DNA of 5,667 nt from JADHUC01 sp964617665 (lineage in GTDB: Bacteria; Planctomycetota; Planctomycetia; Pirellulales; Pirellulaceae), in assembly GCA_964617665.1 (NCBI GenBank), contig CAZUAH010000775.1, positions 1-5,667 on the forward strand. The letters are read 5' to 3'. Below are positions 1 through 5,667 of this stretch, piece by piece (the stretch's first letter is position 1; each line of letters opens with the position of its first letter). The notes beneath the pieces were generated by a model. The model worked only from the letters and a program-made list of their open reading frames with translations, was not told the DNA's origin and did no database searches. A program made the translations under genes and the position numbers.

Positions 1-2
1 TG

Positions 3-599
3 CTAGAGGGTCGCGATTTCTACCACCATTATCCCAAATGGTCGCGTCTGGGAAGGATGGTCCACGACATGCGCGCCGCAGTCGACTTCCTTGTCGACGG
101 CAAAGGCGCGTCCCAGGGCGAAATGCCGGCCGTACTCACGGATCAGATCTATCTCCTGGGATACTCGCAAGGCGGCACGGTCGCCTTGTACGCTGCGGCG
201 TTGGACGAGCGTATAGCTGGCGTGGCAAGCTTCTGCGGCTTCACGCCGTTGCGAACCGATACTGACACGAAACACACCGGCGGTATCCGACGCCTGTGGC
301 AGTGGCACGCCCTCCAGCCGCTCTTGGGCCTGTTCGACGGTCGCGAGGCCCAGATCCCGTATGACTTCGACGACGTTCTTGCGATGATTGCCCCGCGTCC
401 ATGCCTGGTTTACTCACCATGCCGAAACCGCGACGCCGATGTCAAGGAAGTCAAAAGCTGCGTTGATCGCGCCCGCAGTGCGTGGGAGACCGTCAATCGC
501 ACCAAGAATCTGGCCCACCTGACTCCTGACGATGTGAACCGCTTCCAAGCTGACCAACATCAGGCCTTCATCAAGTGGGTTCACAGCATCAAAGACTGA
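3..599 (+). CDS. Alpha/beta hydrolase, acetylxylan esterase / dienelactone hydrolase-like (5' partial)
   Basis: The reading frame is open from the left edge, so this is the C-terminal part of a longer protein (198 visible residues). The first in-frame ATG, at 57, is probably internal: the 18 codons before it (including FYHHYPKWSRLGR) read as real protein and continue the helix leading into the core. The nucleophile elbow GYSQGG places the likely catalytic serine at visible residue 55, followed by a helix (TVALYAAALDERIAGVAS) typical of alpha/beta hydrolases. About 90 residues later a strand APRPCLVYSP leads to RDAD, which supplies the likely acid residue (visible residue 144 or 146). A histidine in LAHLTPDD (visible residue 172) is the candidate third triad member. 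The order Ser-Asp-His and the spacing fit the fold. Family members cleave carboxylic esters, often acetyl groups on sugars; the substrate here is unknown. The gene converges on the DUF11 gene with a 20-base gap. The fold is secure; the precise family is less so. Confidence 0.85.
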   Translation, partial: LEGRDFYHHYPKWSRLGRMVHDMRAAVDFLVDGKGASQGEMPAVLTDQIYLLGYSQGGTVALYAAALDERIAGVASFCGFTPLRTDTDTKHTGGIRRLWQWHALQPLLGLFDGREAQIPYDFDDVLAMIAPRPCLVYSPCRNRDADVKEVKSCVDRARSAWETVNRTKNLAHLTPDDVNRFQADQHQAFIKWVHSIKD

Positions 600-619
600 A
601 CCGTTACAGCCAAGCGGTC

Positions 620-2476
620 TCATTTCAAGCTGGTTACGCGTGGCGTTTCTTGGCTGCTGTAGAAGAATGCGCTGGTTTCCGCGCTCAGTGAATACGATGG
701 AGACTGGCTTTCCATAATGACGCGGACGACATGGTCGCCCACCTCGCTACCAACAGCTCGAAATTCGAGCTTTTCGGTTTGACCGGCGGCCAAGTTCATG
801 GGAGAGAAGGTGAGCTGGTTGTCTTCGATCGCATAGCCGTCGGAAACCACCGGCTGCAATGCGTCAGGCATGATGATTTTGACGTGGATTCCTTCGGCCG
901 ATTTGGTACCCACGTTTTGCACGACAACTTGGAACTCTGCCGCGTTACCGACAGCCAACGGGCCGTCACTGCTGGAGATGGCCACATTGATCTTCGGACG
1001 GCTCGTCACCTGAGTCAAGTGACGGGCATCCGCATGCAGGCCACGAGCCGCGTTAACCGTGATCTCTTGTACCTGCTCGCCTTCTGCCACAGCCTTCAGC
1101 TTGAATGCCAGCCTCTCCGTGCCTCCTGCAGCGAGGTGTCGGACGTACCAAGTCATGGTGTTCCTGTGGCGGTCGAAGTCGACCGGCCGGCCAAGCACCG
1201 TTAATCGCATCCCCGAAGGCAACGAAGCCACGACCTTGACATTCTCCGCCGTCGTATCACCGGGATTCGCCACGTGAATCTCGTAAACAGCCTCTCGCCC
1301 CAAGAAGTGCATCTGAGGGCCGTCCGTATCCACTTCGACAACTGCGCGGCGGACTCGCACTTTGGCTTTGGTATCTACTTTCGACCCATTGGCATCAGTA
1401 GCCGTAAATCGGGCTTCGATGACTCCGGGACCAATGGCCGATGCGGTAACGGGCACCCGTCGTGCGTCGCCGGGATGTAGCCAACCGACCGACACAGGAC
1501 GCTGTGCTCTGCTGTCCGCTTCGGCGTGTGACGGAAGTTTGGGCGTGATCACAACTCCCTCGGCCACACCATCGCCAACGTTCGTAACGACCAGGGTAAA
1601 TGTCACCGTGTCGCCATAGCTGGCTTCTTCGGGCGCTTCGCACGTCAAGGTAAGCTGGGAGCGACCCACGTGCATCGCGGTACGTGTCGAGACGGAGAAA
1701 CTGGCGCGCGTTGCCAAGTCGATCGCTCCGGTTTTGCGGGGCACCAACTGCAACTGGATCGACTTCGATTCTCCTGCACCCAACCTGCCCACGTCGAAAT
1801 GCAATTCACCGTCAGCATTGTCCGATGGCTGTGGTGCGGCTTCGAGCAATTCGACATGCTCGGGTAACGTGGCGACTACCTTCAGGTTCTCCGCTGCAAC
1901 GTCGCCTCGGTTCCGAACCGCAATCACGTACTTGACCGTCCTTCCCACATTGACTGCAGCTGGACTCACTGTTTCGATGGCGATAATGGGTACCGCAGTG
2001 GTAAGGTTGACGTCGCTGGGGGTTCGAGTAGGCGTGGGCGGTCGACGTTCGTGCGTCCTTACTACGGGGCGGTTCGGCGGACTGTCAGACGACACATCCA
2101 CGTTCAATGGAGCGGGCGATGTGGAGTGGATACGAGGCGGCGCCGGAACAGGCAAATGGAGGTCTTCCGAGTCTGCCGCAGGTTGCGGGGCATTCGAGTC
2201 TTGCGGCCGCTCGTCGCGTGTGGCTTCATTAGTGCGCAGGACAGAACGACTCGGAACGCGTGACGCTTGAGCGAAAAACCGAGGTGGGTGTGCCGCCGTC
2301 GGGAGGTTGGGGGCCGTCTCGTTTGCATCGACCAATGGCTGCAAATCGCCTGCAGTTTGGGGGGTAGCGGGCGCAGAGGTGGGCTGCTGCGTGAGACTCT
2401 CATCCGAGAGAGTTTGCGATGCAATAAGGCAGACGATCGCCAGCGAGGCGGAAAACGAAACCATCCGTGCGAGCAT
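620..2476 (-). CDS. Secreted protein with four DUF11-like repeats
   Basis: The 618-residue product begins with a Sec-type signal peptide: MLARM, then a hydrophobic stretch to about residue 20, with cleavage probably near residues 20-25. Residues about 25-160 are rich in Pro, Ser, Thr and Ala and look like a disordered linker. Four beta-sandwich repeats of the DUF11/CARDB type follow, at about 164-275, 276-377, 378-488 and 495-605. Each carries a version of the motif N-x-G-(D/T)-x-x-A-E-(N/G)-(V/I/L) and then a LP or MP turn: NRGDVAAENLKV (189), NVGDGVAEGVVI (299), NPGDTTAENVKV (404) and NVGTKSAEGIHV (521). There is no C-terminal membrane helix or sorting signal, so the protein is probably released or held at the cell surface by contacts with other molecules. 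Such repeats usually act as structural or adhesive surface modules; no catalytic residues are evident. The start is supported by a GGAG sequence 9 bases upstream of the ATG. The function is unassigned. Confidence 0.88.
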   Translation of the reverse strand: MLARMVSFSASLAIVCLIASQTLSDESLTQQPTSAPATPQTAGDLQPLVDANETAPNLPTAAHPPRFFAQASRVPSRSVLRTNEATRDERPQDSNAPQPAADSEDLHLPVPAPPRIHSTSPAPLNVDVSSDSPPNRPVVRTHERRPPTPTRTPSDVNLTTAVPIIAIETVSPAAVNVGRTVKYVIAVRNRGDVAAENLKVVATLPEHVELLEAAPQPSDNADGELHFDVGRLGAGESKSIQLQLVPRKTGAIDLATRASFSVSTRTAMHVGRSQLTLTCEAPEEASYGDTVTFTLVVTNVGDGVAEGVVITPKLPSHAEADSRAQRPVSVGWLHPGDARRVPVTASAIGPGVIEARFTATDANGSKVDTKAKVRVRRAVVEVDTDGPQMHFLGREAVYEIHVANPGDTTAENVKVVASLPSGMRLTVLGRPVDFDRHRNTMTWYVRHLAAGGTERLAFKLKAVAEGEQVQEITVNAARGLHADARHLTQVTSRPKINVAISSSDGPLAVGNAAEFQVVVQNVGTKSAEGIHVKIIMPDALQPVVSDGYAIEDNQLTFSPMNLAAGQTEKLEFRAVGSEVGDHVVRVIMESQSPSYSLSAETSAFFYSSQETPRVTSLK

Positions 2477-2485
2477 CGTGCGAAT

Positions 2486-2490
2486 CTCCG
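2486..2490 (-). promoter_or_regulatory. Ribosome binding site of the DUF11-repeat gene
   Basis: On the minus strand the sequence CGGAG lies 9 bases before the ATG at 2476. It supports that ATG over the in-frame ATG four codons later, which would remove the charged N-terminus of the signal peptide. Confidence 0.6.
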
Positions 2491-2504
2491 TATTGCCTGG
2501 TCTG

Positions 2505-2533
2505 CTTTAATGCCTGATTCCGTCACGTGTCAA
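2505..2533 (-). promoter_or_regulatory. Candidate sigma70-type promoter for the DUF11-repeat gene
   Basis: A perfect TTGACA -35 hexamer (2533-2528, minus strand) is followed by a 17-base spacer and a weak -10 candidate TTAAAG (2510-2505, about 3 of 6 matches to TATAAT). Transcription would begin near 2498 and give a leader of roughly 20 bases containing the ribosome binding site. The spacing and position are good, but the poor -10 and the limited knowledge of promoters in this group keep confidence low. A CACGTG palindrome (2524-2529) overlaps the -35/spacer junction and could be an operator or chance. Confidence 0.35.
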
Positions 2534-2805
2534 GAATGGTCTTCGTCCGCCACTGATCGGGAAACGGCACGAAAATCGCGTGAGCACTCCGATAGGCTTA
2601 TGCTAGCCGGCATGTGCGAGGAACGATTCAGAAGTGCCGAAAGACGCGGCTGCGAGCATCGCTCGCGTTGTCCCCATCGATAGGATTGATCGGCGTCGAA
2701 GGGCAGTGGCTGCGAAATCCGCAGAAGTGGATCAGCAAATACAACCGCCAAGAGACCAACCAGTCGCTCTGGCGTCAAACAGCATCTACCGCGATGGTCC
2801 GAGAC
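2534..2805. other. Intergenic region with no convincing gene
   Basis: This gap lies between the end of the HAD phosphatase gene and the candidate promoter of the DUF11 gene. The only sizeable minus-strand frame (2778-2530) begins with TTG, lacks a clear ribosome binding site, runs into the promoter region and has no recognisable protein features. A plus-strand frame from 2614 runs antisense into the phosphatase gene. Apart from the two small hairpins listed separately, I see no repeat, RNA gene or clear U-tailed terminator. Confidence 0.6.
2636..2666 (-). other. Two adjacent small hairpins, possible transcript-end structure
   Basis: Two inverted repeats lie one base apart. The first is GCGAGC/GCTCGC (2652-2657 with 2661-2666), a 6-bp all-matched stem with a 3-base loop. 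The second is GCCG/CGGC (2636-2639 with 2647-2650), a 4-bp stem with a 7-base loop. They lie about 140 bases past the phosphatase stop codon. No T-rich tail follows on the minus strand, so this is not a classical intrinsic terminator. It could be a 3' stabilising structure, or chance in GC-rich DNA. Confidence 0.25.
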
Positions 2806-3462
2806 TCATTCATCGAACAGTTCGAGCAGGTCCGTAGGCTTGCTGATAACCGTCTTGGCTCCGTGCCGCTGCAACTCGTCAAGTGATCGGAATCCCCACA
2901 GGGCCCCCACTGCGTACATGCCCGCAGCCGTCGCTGTTTGCATGTCGATCGACGAGTCTCCCAAATAGAGGAACTGTTCGGCCGGGATACCCATCTCGTT
3001 GACGATTTCTACTGCGCCGGCTGGATCCGGCTTGCGTGGGACACTGTCGCGCTGACCAAGGACCACTTGAAACCTGTATTCCGGAAGGTACTCTTGGACA
3101 CACTTCTTGGTGAAGGCATCCGGCTTGTTGGACAAGACGGCCATCTCGATCGGTCGTGCGGTCAACGCATCCAGTAACTCACGAATCCCATCATACGGAC
3201 GAGTGCGAACGTTCCATTCGCGGCCATATGCCTCGCGGAAGCGTTCGGCACAGCGAGGCATGACCTCATCCGCGTTCACGTCGGCCGGAAGGGCTTTTCG
3301 GAACAGCACAATCAATCCTTCGCCAACGAAATGGCGATAGGCGTCGATGTCGTGCGTCGGGAAGCCGAGATCAGCCAGGACGCGGTTCGCCGAGTGGGCA
3401 ATGTCGGCCAGTGTGTCCAACAGGGTCCCGTCCAAATCGAAAAGAACTGCAGAAAAACGCAT
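2806..3462 (-). CDS. HAD-superfamily hydrolase, phosphoglycolate phosphatase-like
   Basis: The 218-residue product shows all four HAD motifs. Motif I is FDLDGTLLDT with nucleophile Asp9 and acid/base Asp11. Motif II is VLSNKP with Ser111. Motif III is the lysine of RKPDP (Lys144). Motif IV is LGDSSIDM with Asp169 and Asp173, which would bind Mg2+. Between motifs I and II lies a helical C1-type cap (about residues 17-85), whose HFVGEGLIVLFRKALP segment resembles the VGNG loop of phosphoglycolate phosphatase (Gph). The length matches Gph. There is no signal peptide, so it acts in the cytoplasm. Its ATG directly follows the stop codon of the DUF1080 gene (TAGATG, no gap), which implies translational coupling; the upstream purine run GAAGAAGAAA is only a weak ribosome binding site. 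The superfamily is certain. The substrate could be 2-phosphoglycolate or another small phosphate ester, such as a sugar phosphate linked to the operon's pathway. Confidence 0.9.
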   Translation of the reverse strand: MRFSAVLFDLDGTLLDTLADIAHSANRVLADLGFPTHDIDAYRHFVGEGLIVLFRKALPADVNADEVMPRCAERFREAYGREWNVRTRPYDGIRELLDALTARPIEMAVLSNKPDAFTKKCVQEYLPEYRFQVVLGQRDSVPRKPDPAGAVEIVNEMGIPAEQFLYLGDSSIDMQTATAAGMYAVGALWGFRSLDELQRHGAKTVISKPTDLLELFDE

Positions 3463-4266
3463 CTATTTCTTCTTCGCCTTGCGTTGCCGGATCCTATCGA
3501 GGATCTCCTGTTCGTACTTCAACGCCTCTTCCGGGATCGCTGCTGGCTCGACGGGCGTTCGATCCAATTCGTCGTCCTTGTCCAACGTCCGAAGCTTGAT
3601 GCCACGATACCAGACCGGATCACCGTGGTCCTGGAACATCAGGTGTCGTCCGCGGGCTGCCAAGTCAGCCCCGCGAATGCGAAGCCGTTCTACGTCGGCG
3701 GCGTACTTCGGATCGCTGTAGTCCATGTCAATGACCTTCACGCCGTTCAGCCAGTGCTGTACCACCGTGCCTTTGCAGATGATCCGTCCAGAGTTCCATT
3801 TGCCGACCGGCTGGCTCGCGTCCTTCGACGGCGCTATGCAGAAGTACAACGAAGCAGCACTCGTACGAGGATTCCTACCATCGCGATGCCGTTGGTTGTC
3901 GAGGATTTGGTATTCGTATTGCCCCGGCCGATAATAGATGCCGCTGTTGCTGCCCTCGGCTACTTTCCATTCGAAACGCAACTCGAAGTTGTCAGGGGTC
4001 ACCTTGACCGTGTAGGTCAATCCGCCGCCTTTCTTGGCTCGCGAGATCGCCCCATTCTCGACGACCCAATTCCCATTTTGCTGCCATCCGTCCAATCCAT
4101 TACCGTCAAAAAGCAACTCGAATCCGGCCTTCTTCTCTTCCTCGGTCAAATCGTTTGGGCAATACATCTCGTCTGCGAACGCGGTTCGTCCCATCAAGAA
4201 CAGGATCGCCAAAGCCAATGAAATCGGCAGGAAACGGCGCGACTGTCGTGATTGCCAAGTCATCAT
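3463..4266 (-). CDS. Exported DUF1080 (3-keto-disaccharide hydrolase domain) protein
   Basis: The 267-residue product starts with a Sec signal peptide: a basic region (RQSRR), a hydrophobic core (about residues 12-25) and a likely cleavage after AFA (residue 31). Residues about 47-226 form one DUF1080 domain, a concanavalin-like beta sandwich. Its landmarks are GFELLFDGNGLDGWQ (48-62), EGSNSGIYYRP (104-114), YEYQILDN (117-124), GKWNSGRIICKG (155-166), VQHWLNG (169-175) and a closing strand QDHGDPVWYRGIKLR (212-226). The tail (227-267) is charged, predicted helical and ends in Lys-rich KAKKK. Members of this family are annotated as cleaving 3-keto-glycosides, and many paralogues occur in planctomycetes; the actual substrate cannot be read here. 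The start is supported by GAGGAG just upstream; a second ATG follows immediately and is a possible alternative. The gene lies 16 bases after the oxidoreductase and abuts the phosphatase, so all three are probably co-transcribed. Confidence 0.93.
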   Translation of the reverse strand: MMTWQSRQSRRFLPISLALAILFLMGRTAFADEMYCPNDLTEEEKKAGFELLFDGNGLDGWQQNGNWVVENGAISRAKKGGGLTYTVKVTPDNFELRFEWKVAEGSNSGIYYRPGQYEYQILDNQRHRDGRNPRTSAASLYFCIAPSKDASQPVGKWNSGRIICKGTVVQHWLNGVKVIDMDYSDPKYAADVERLRIRGADLAARGRHLMFQDHGDPVWYRGIKLRTLDKDDELDRTPVEPAAIPEEALKYEQEILDRIRQRKAKKK

Positions 4267-4274
4267 GGTCTATT

Positions 4275-4280
4275 CTCCTC
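4275..4280 (-). promoter_or_regulatory. Ribosome binding site of the DUF1080 gene
   Basis: GAGGAG on the minus strand fills part of the 16-base gap after the oxidoreductase stop codon. Its GGAG core is 8 bases before the first ATG (4266) and 11 bases before the second, which favours the first. It is the strongest ribosome binding site in the window. Confidence 0.75.
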
Positions 4281-4282
4281 TT

Positions 4283-5667
4283 TCACTTTTTCGTTGGCGG
4301 CGATTTCGAGCCGCCATAAACCTCGATCTCCCAAATGCGCGACACGTCGACCTGTGTCTCCGTCACCCACAAGCGGATACGAGTTGCCTTGATGGGCGGA
4401 AAGCGAACGTGCCAATCGACCGCCGAATTATCTTCGGTTCGTGTATCCTCGATGTCCTTCCACTCGTCGCCGTCACCGGCCTGCAACACAAACGCTTGGA
4501 TGGGAGCGACCAACGAGATTTCGCCTTGTCGAAAGCCGGAAATGATGCGCGCGGCGGAAACCGTCTGAGGCTCAGGCCAAGCAAGTTCGACCCAATTCGG
4601 CGTCTGCGGATCGCTCAGCCACCGGCCCTCGTTATCGCTCACGTTCGCTTGGCCATCGGTCAGCAGGTTTGGGAGCTTTGTGCCTTCCTTTAGACAGCCA
4701 GAAACCTGTATCTTGGCCTTCCGCGCAATGTTCTCCCCCGCAGTGGCCAGCCATTCCGGCGGCTCAAGCGAAGTGATGATCGGCGGCAGATTGCCCACGC
4801 CTTCTAGCATCAACTCCTTCAATTCTCCCAGATGGTCTTTGTACACACCACGCGGATTGCAGTCGTTTTTCTTGCACAGCGAGGCGGCCATGCCGACGAT
4901 CTCGCCCATGCAGCCTCCGGTGCGCATCACGCGCACCGTTCCCAGAGCGTCATGCGTGACGCTGATGTCGCGGCCGGCCATAAACAGGTTTGTCACGTTG
5001 CGCGAGTAGAGGCAACGATACGGGACCCAGTAAGGCGTCTTGTAGTGAGTGAAGTGAGCCTTCGCAATGAAGGCGTCGCCTTCGAATCCGGCCTCGTAAC
5101 GCGAGTCCGGCAAGTGCAAGTCGATCGACCAGCCGGTTGGCACGCAGCCGTCTGCATACTCTTTGCCTTCAAGCACGTCCTCTTTCGTCAGAACAATGTC
5201 ACCCAGAAGCCTGCGCGATTCGCGTTTGCCGGATACAAATGCGGCCCAATTCAGTTTGTAGTTGGCATATCGCCCGTCGACATTCTTCAGCGCATCCCAA
5301 GCGCCGTACATGGCTCGGAAGTTCCAGTCGCGAATGTACTCGCTCTTCTCGAACGGATCGTGATCAAAACCGCTCTCCCAATACCAGCCACCCAGCTGCT
5401 GTATACTGCGGGCGCTGTCGGCAGCAGCGTAACCCGGTTTCGCCCGCCCTGGGAACGGCTTGTCGGTCAGGTCCAGGGCCCAGCGACATTGCGGAAACGG
5501 CACGGGCTTCCCCGTGTCGATTACGTTCCACAGATTGCAGCGGCCCATATGGCCGTTGTCGGTCAGTTCATGATCGGCCCCGGCCAGATAACCGATGCAG
5601 CCATCGCCGGTAGAATCGACAAACCAACGGCCCGCTAACCGGCGACGCTCGCCGGTCGTCGTGTGTT
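4283..5667 (-). CDS. FAD-dependent oxidoreductase with C-terminal discoidin-like domain (5' partial)
   Basis: The frame is open to the right edge; 460 residues are visible and the N-terminus, with the expected dinucleotide-binding GxGxxG, is missing. The ATG at 5548 is internal: the 39 codons before it contain GRWFVDSTGDGCIGYLAGA (visible residues 12-30), the conserved strand and glycine turn of FAD_oxidored (PF12831-type) proteins. The FAD-domain end is NLFMAGRDISVTHDALGTVR (226-245) followed by MRTGGCMGEIVGMAAS, which normally closes over the flavin. Residues about 329-452 form a beta-sandwich resembling F5/8 type C (discoidin) modules: LPNLLTDGQ, a WLSDP turn, NWVELAWPEPQTVSAARI, and a final RIRLWVTE / RIWEIEVYG. 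Such a module usually binds carbohydrate. The substrate is unknown; sugar or glycoside oxidation is an inference from the adjoining DUF1080 gene. Whether it is exported cannot be judged without the N-terminus. Confidence 0.9.
   Translation of the reverse strand, partial: HTTTGERRRLAGRWFVDSTGDGCIGYLAGADHELTDNGHMGRCNLWNVIDTGKPVPFPQCRWALDLTDKPFPGRAKPGYAAADSARSIQQLGGWYWESGFDHDPFEKSEYIRDWNFRAMYGAWDALKNVDGRYANYKLNWAAFVSGKRESRRLLGDIVLTKEDVLEGKEYADGCVPTGWSIDLHLPDSRYEAGFEGDAFIAKAHFTHYKTPYWVPYRCLYSRNVTNLFMAGRDISVTHDALGTVRVMRTGGCMGEIVGMAASLCKKNDCNPRGVYKDHLGELKELMLEGVGNLPPIITSLEPPEWLATAGENIARKAKIQVSGCLKEGTKLPNLLTDGQANVSDNEGRWLSDPQTPNWVELAWPEPQTVSAARIISGFRQGEISLVAPIQAFVLQAGDGDEWKDIEDTRTEDNSAVDWHVRFPPIKATRIRLWVTETQVDVSRIWEIEVYGGSKSPPTKK

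Noticed and set aside
57..59. ATG at 57 as the start of the alpha/beta hydrolase
   Set aside because: A protein starting here would lack the first half of the alpha/beta hydrolase core, and the frame is open upstream with plausible protein sequence.
1734..2270. Plus-strand open frame (178 residues) antisense to the DUF11-repeat gene
   Set aside because: It lies entirely inside a gene with a signal peptide and repeat motifs on the minus strand; its own sequence shows no family features.
2710..2724. CTGCG/CGCAG hairpin as a terminator for the phosphatase gene
   Set aside because: The stem is only 5 bp and is not followed by a T-rich stretch on the minus strand, so it does not meet the usual terminator pattern.
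2530..2778. Minus-strand frame of 82 codons in the intergenic gap
   Set aside because: It starts with TTG, has no clear ribosome binding site, overlaps the candidate promoter and has no membrane segment, motif or composition typical of a small protein.
3331..4221. Long plus-strand open frame (296 residues) antisense to the DUF1080 and phosphatase genes
   Set aside because: It overlaps two genes with clear family motifs on the other strand, crosses their junction, and its translation shows no recognisable domain. It is a shadow of GC-rich coding sequence.
5546..5548. ATG at 5548 as the start of the oxidoreductase
   Set aside because: The upstream in-frame codons encode the conserved FVDSTGDG turn of the family and stay open to the window edge, so the true start lies outside.
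4832..5638. Plus-strand open frame (268 residues) antisense to the FAD oxidoreductase
   Set aside because: The minus strand carries conserved flavin-binding motifs throughout this stretch; the plus-strand translation has no domain or convincing start.

Overview
The window reads as ordinary bacterial chromosome, most likely from a planctomycete of the Pirellula/Rhodopirellula type. That assignment is an inference from family content: a DUF1080 (3-keto-disaccharide hydrolase domain) protein, an FAD-dependent oxidoreductase with a discoidin-like tail, and a secreted DUF11-repeat protein are typical of these genomes. The DNA is moderately GC-rich. I see no tRNA, rRNA, CRISPR array, insertion sequence or phage gene.

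Layout, left to right. Positions 3-599 (+) hold the C-terminal part of an alpha/beta hydrolase of the acetylxylan esterase/dienelactone hydrolase type; its N-terminus lies off the left edge. Only 20 bases later, convergent to it, ends a long minus-strand gene (620-2476) for an exported protein with a Pro/Ser/Thr-rich stretch and four DUF11-like beta-sandwich repeats. A non-coding gap (2477-2805) contains that gene's ribosome binding site, a candidate promoter and two small adjacent hairpins. Then follow three tightly packed minus-strand genes, transcribed from right to left: the FAD-dependent oxidoreductase (4283-5667, N-terminus off the right edge), the DUF1080 protein (3463-4266) and a HAD-superfamily phosphatase resembling phosphoglycolate phosphatase (2806-3462).

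The three-gene set is the most informative part. The gaps are 16 bases and 0 bases, so the genes are almost certainly one transcript with translational coupling. The oxidoreductase and DUF1080 domain together suggest oxidation of a sugar or glycoside followed by cleavage of the keto product, and the phosphatase could act on a phosphorylated downstream product. This pathway reading is inference. The esterase at the left edge and the DUF11 protein are on separate transcripts and need not be related to it.

I did not find a convincing undescribed system. The remaining long open frames on the plus strand lie antisense to recognisable genes and look like reading-frame shadows.
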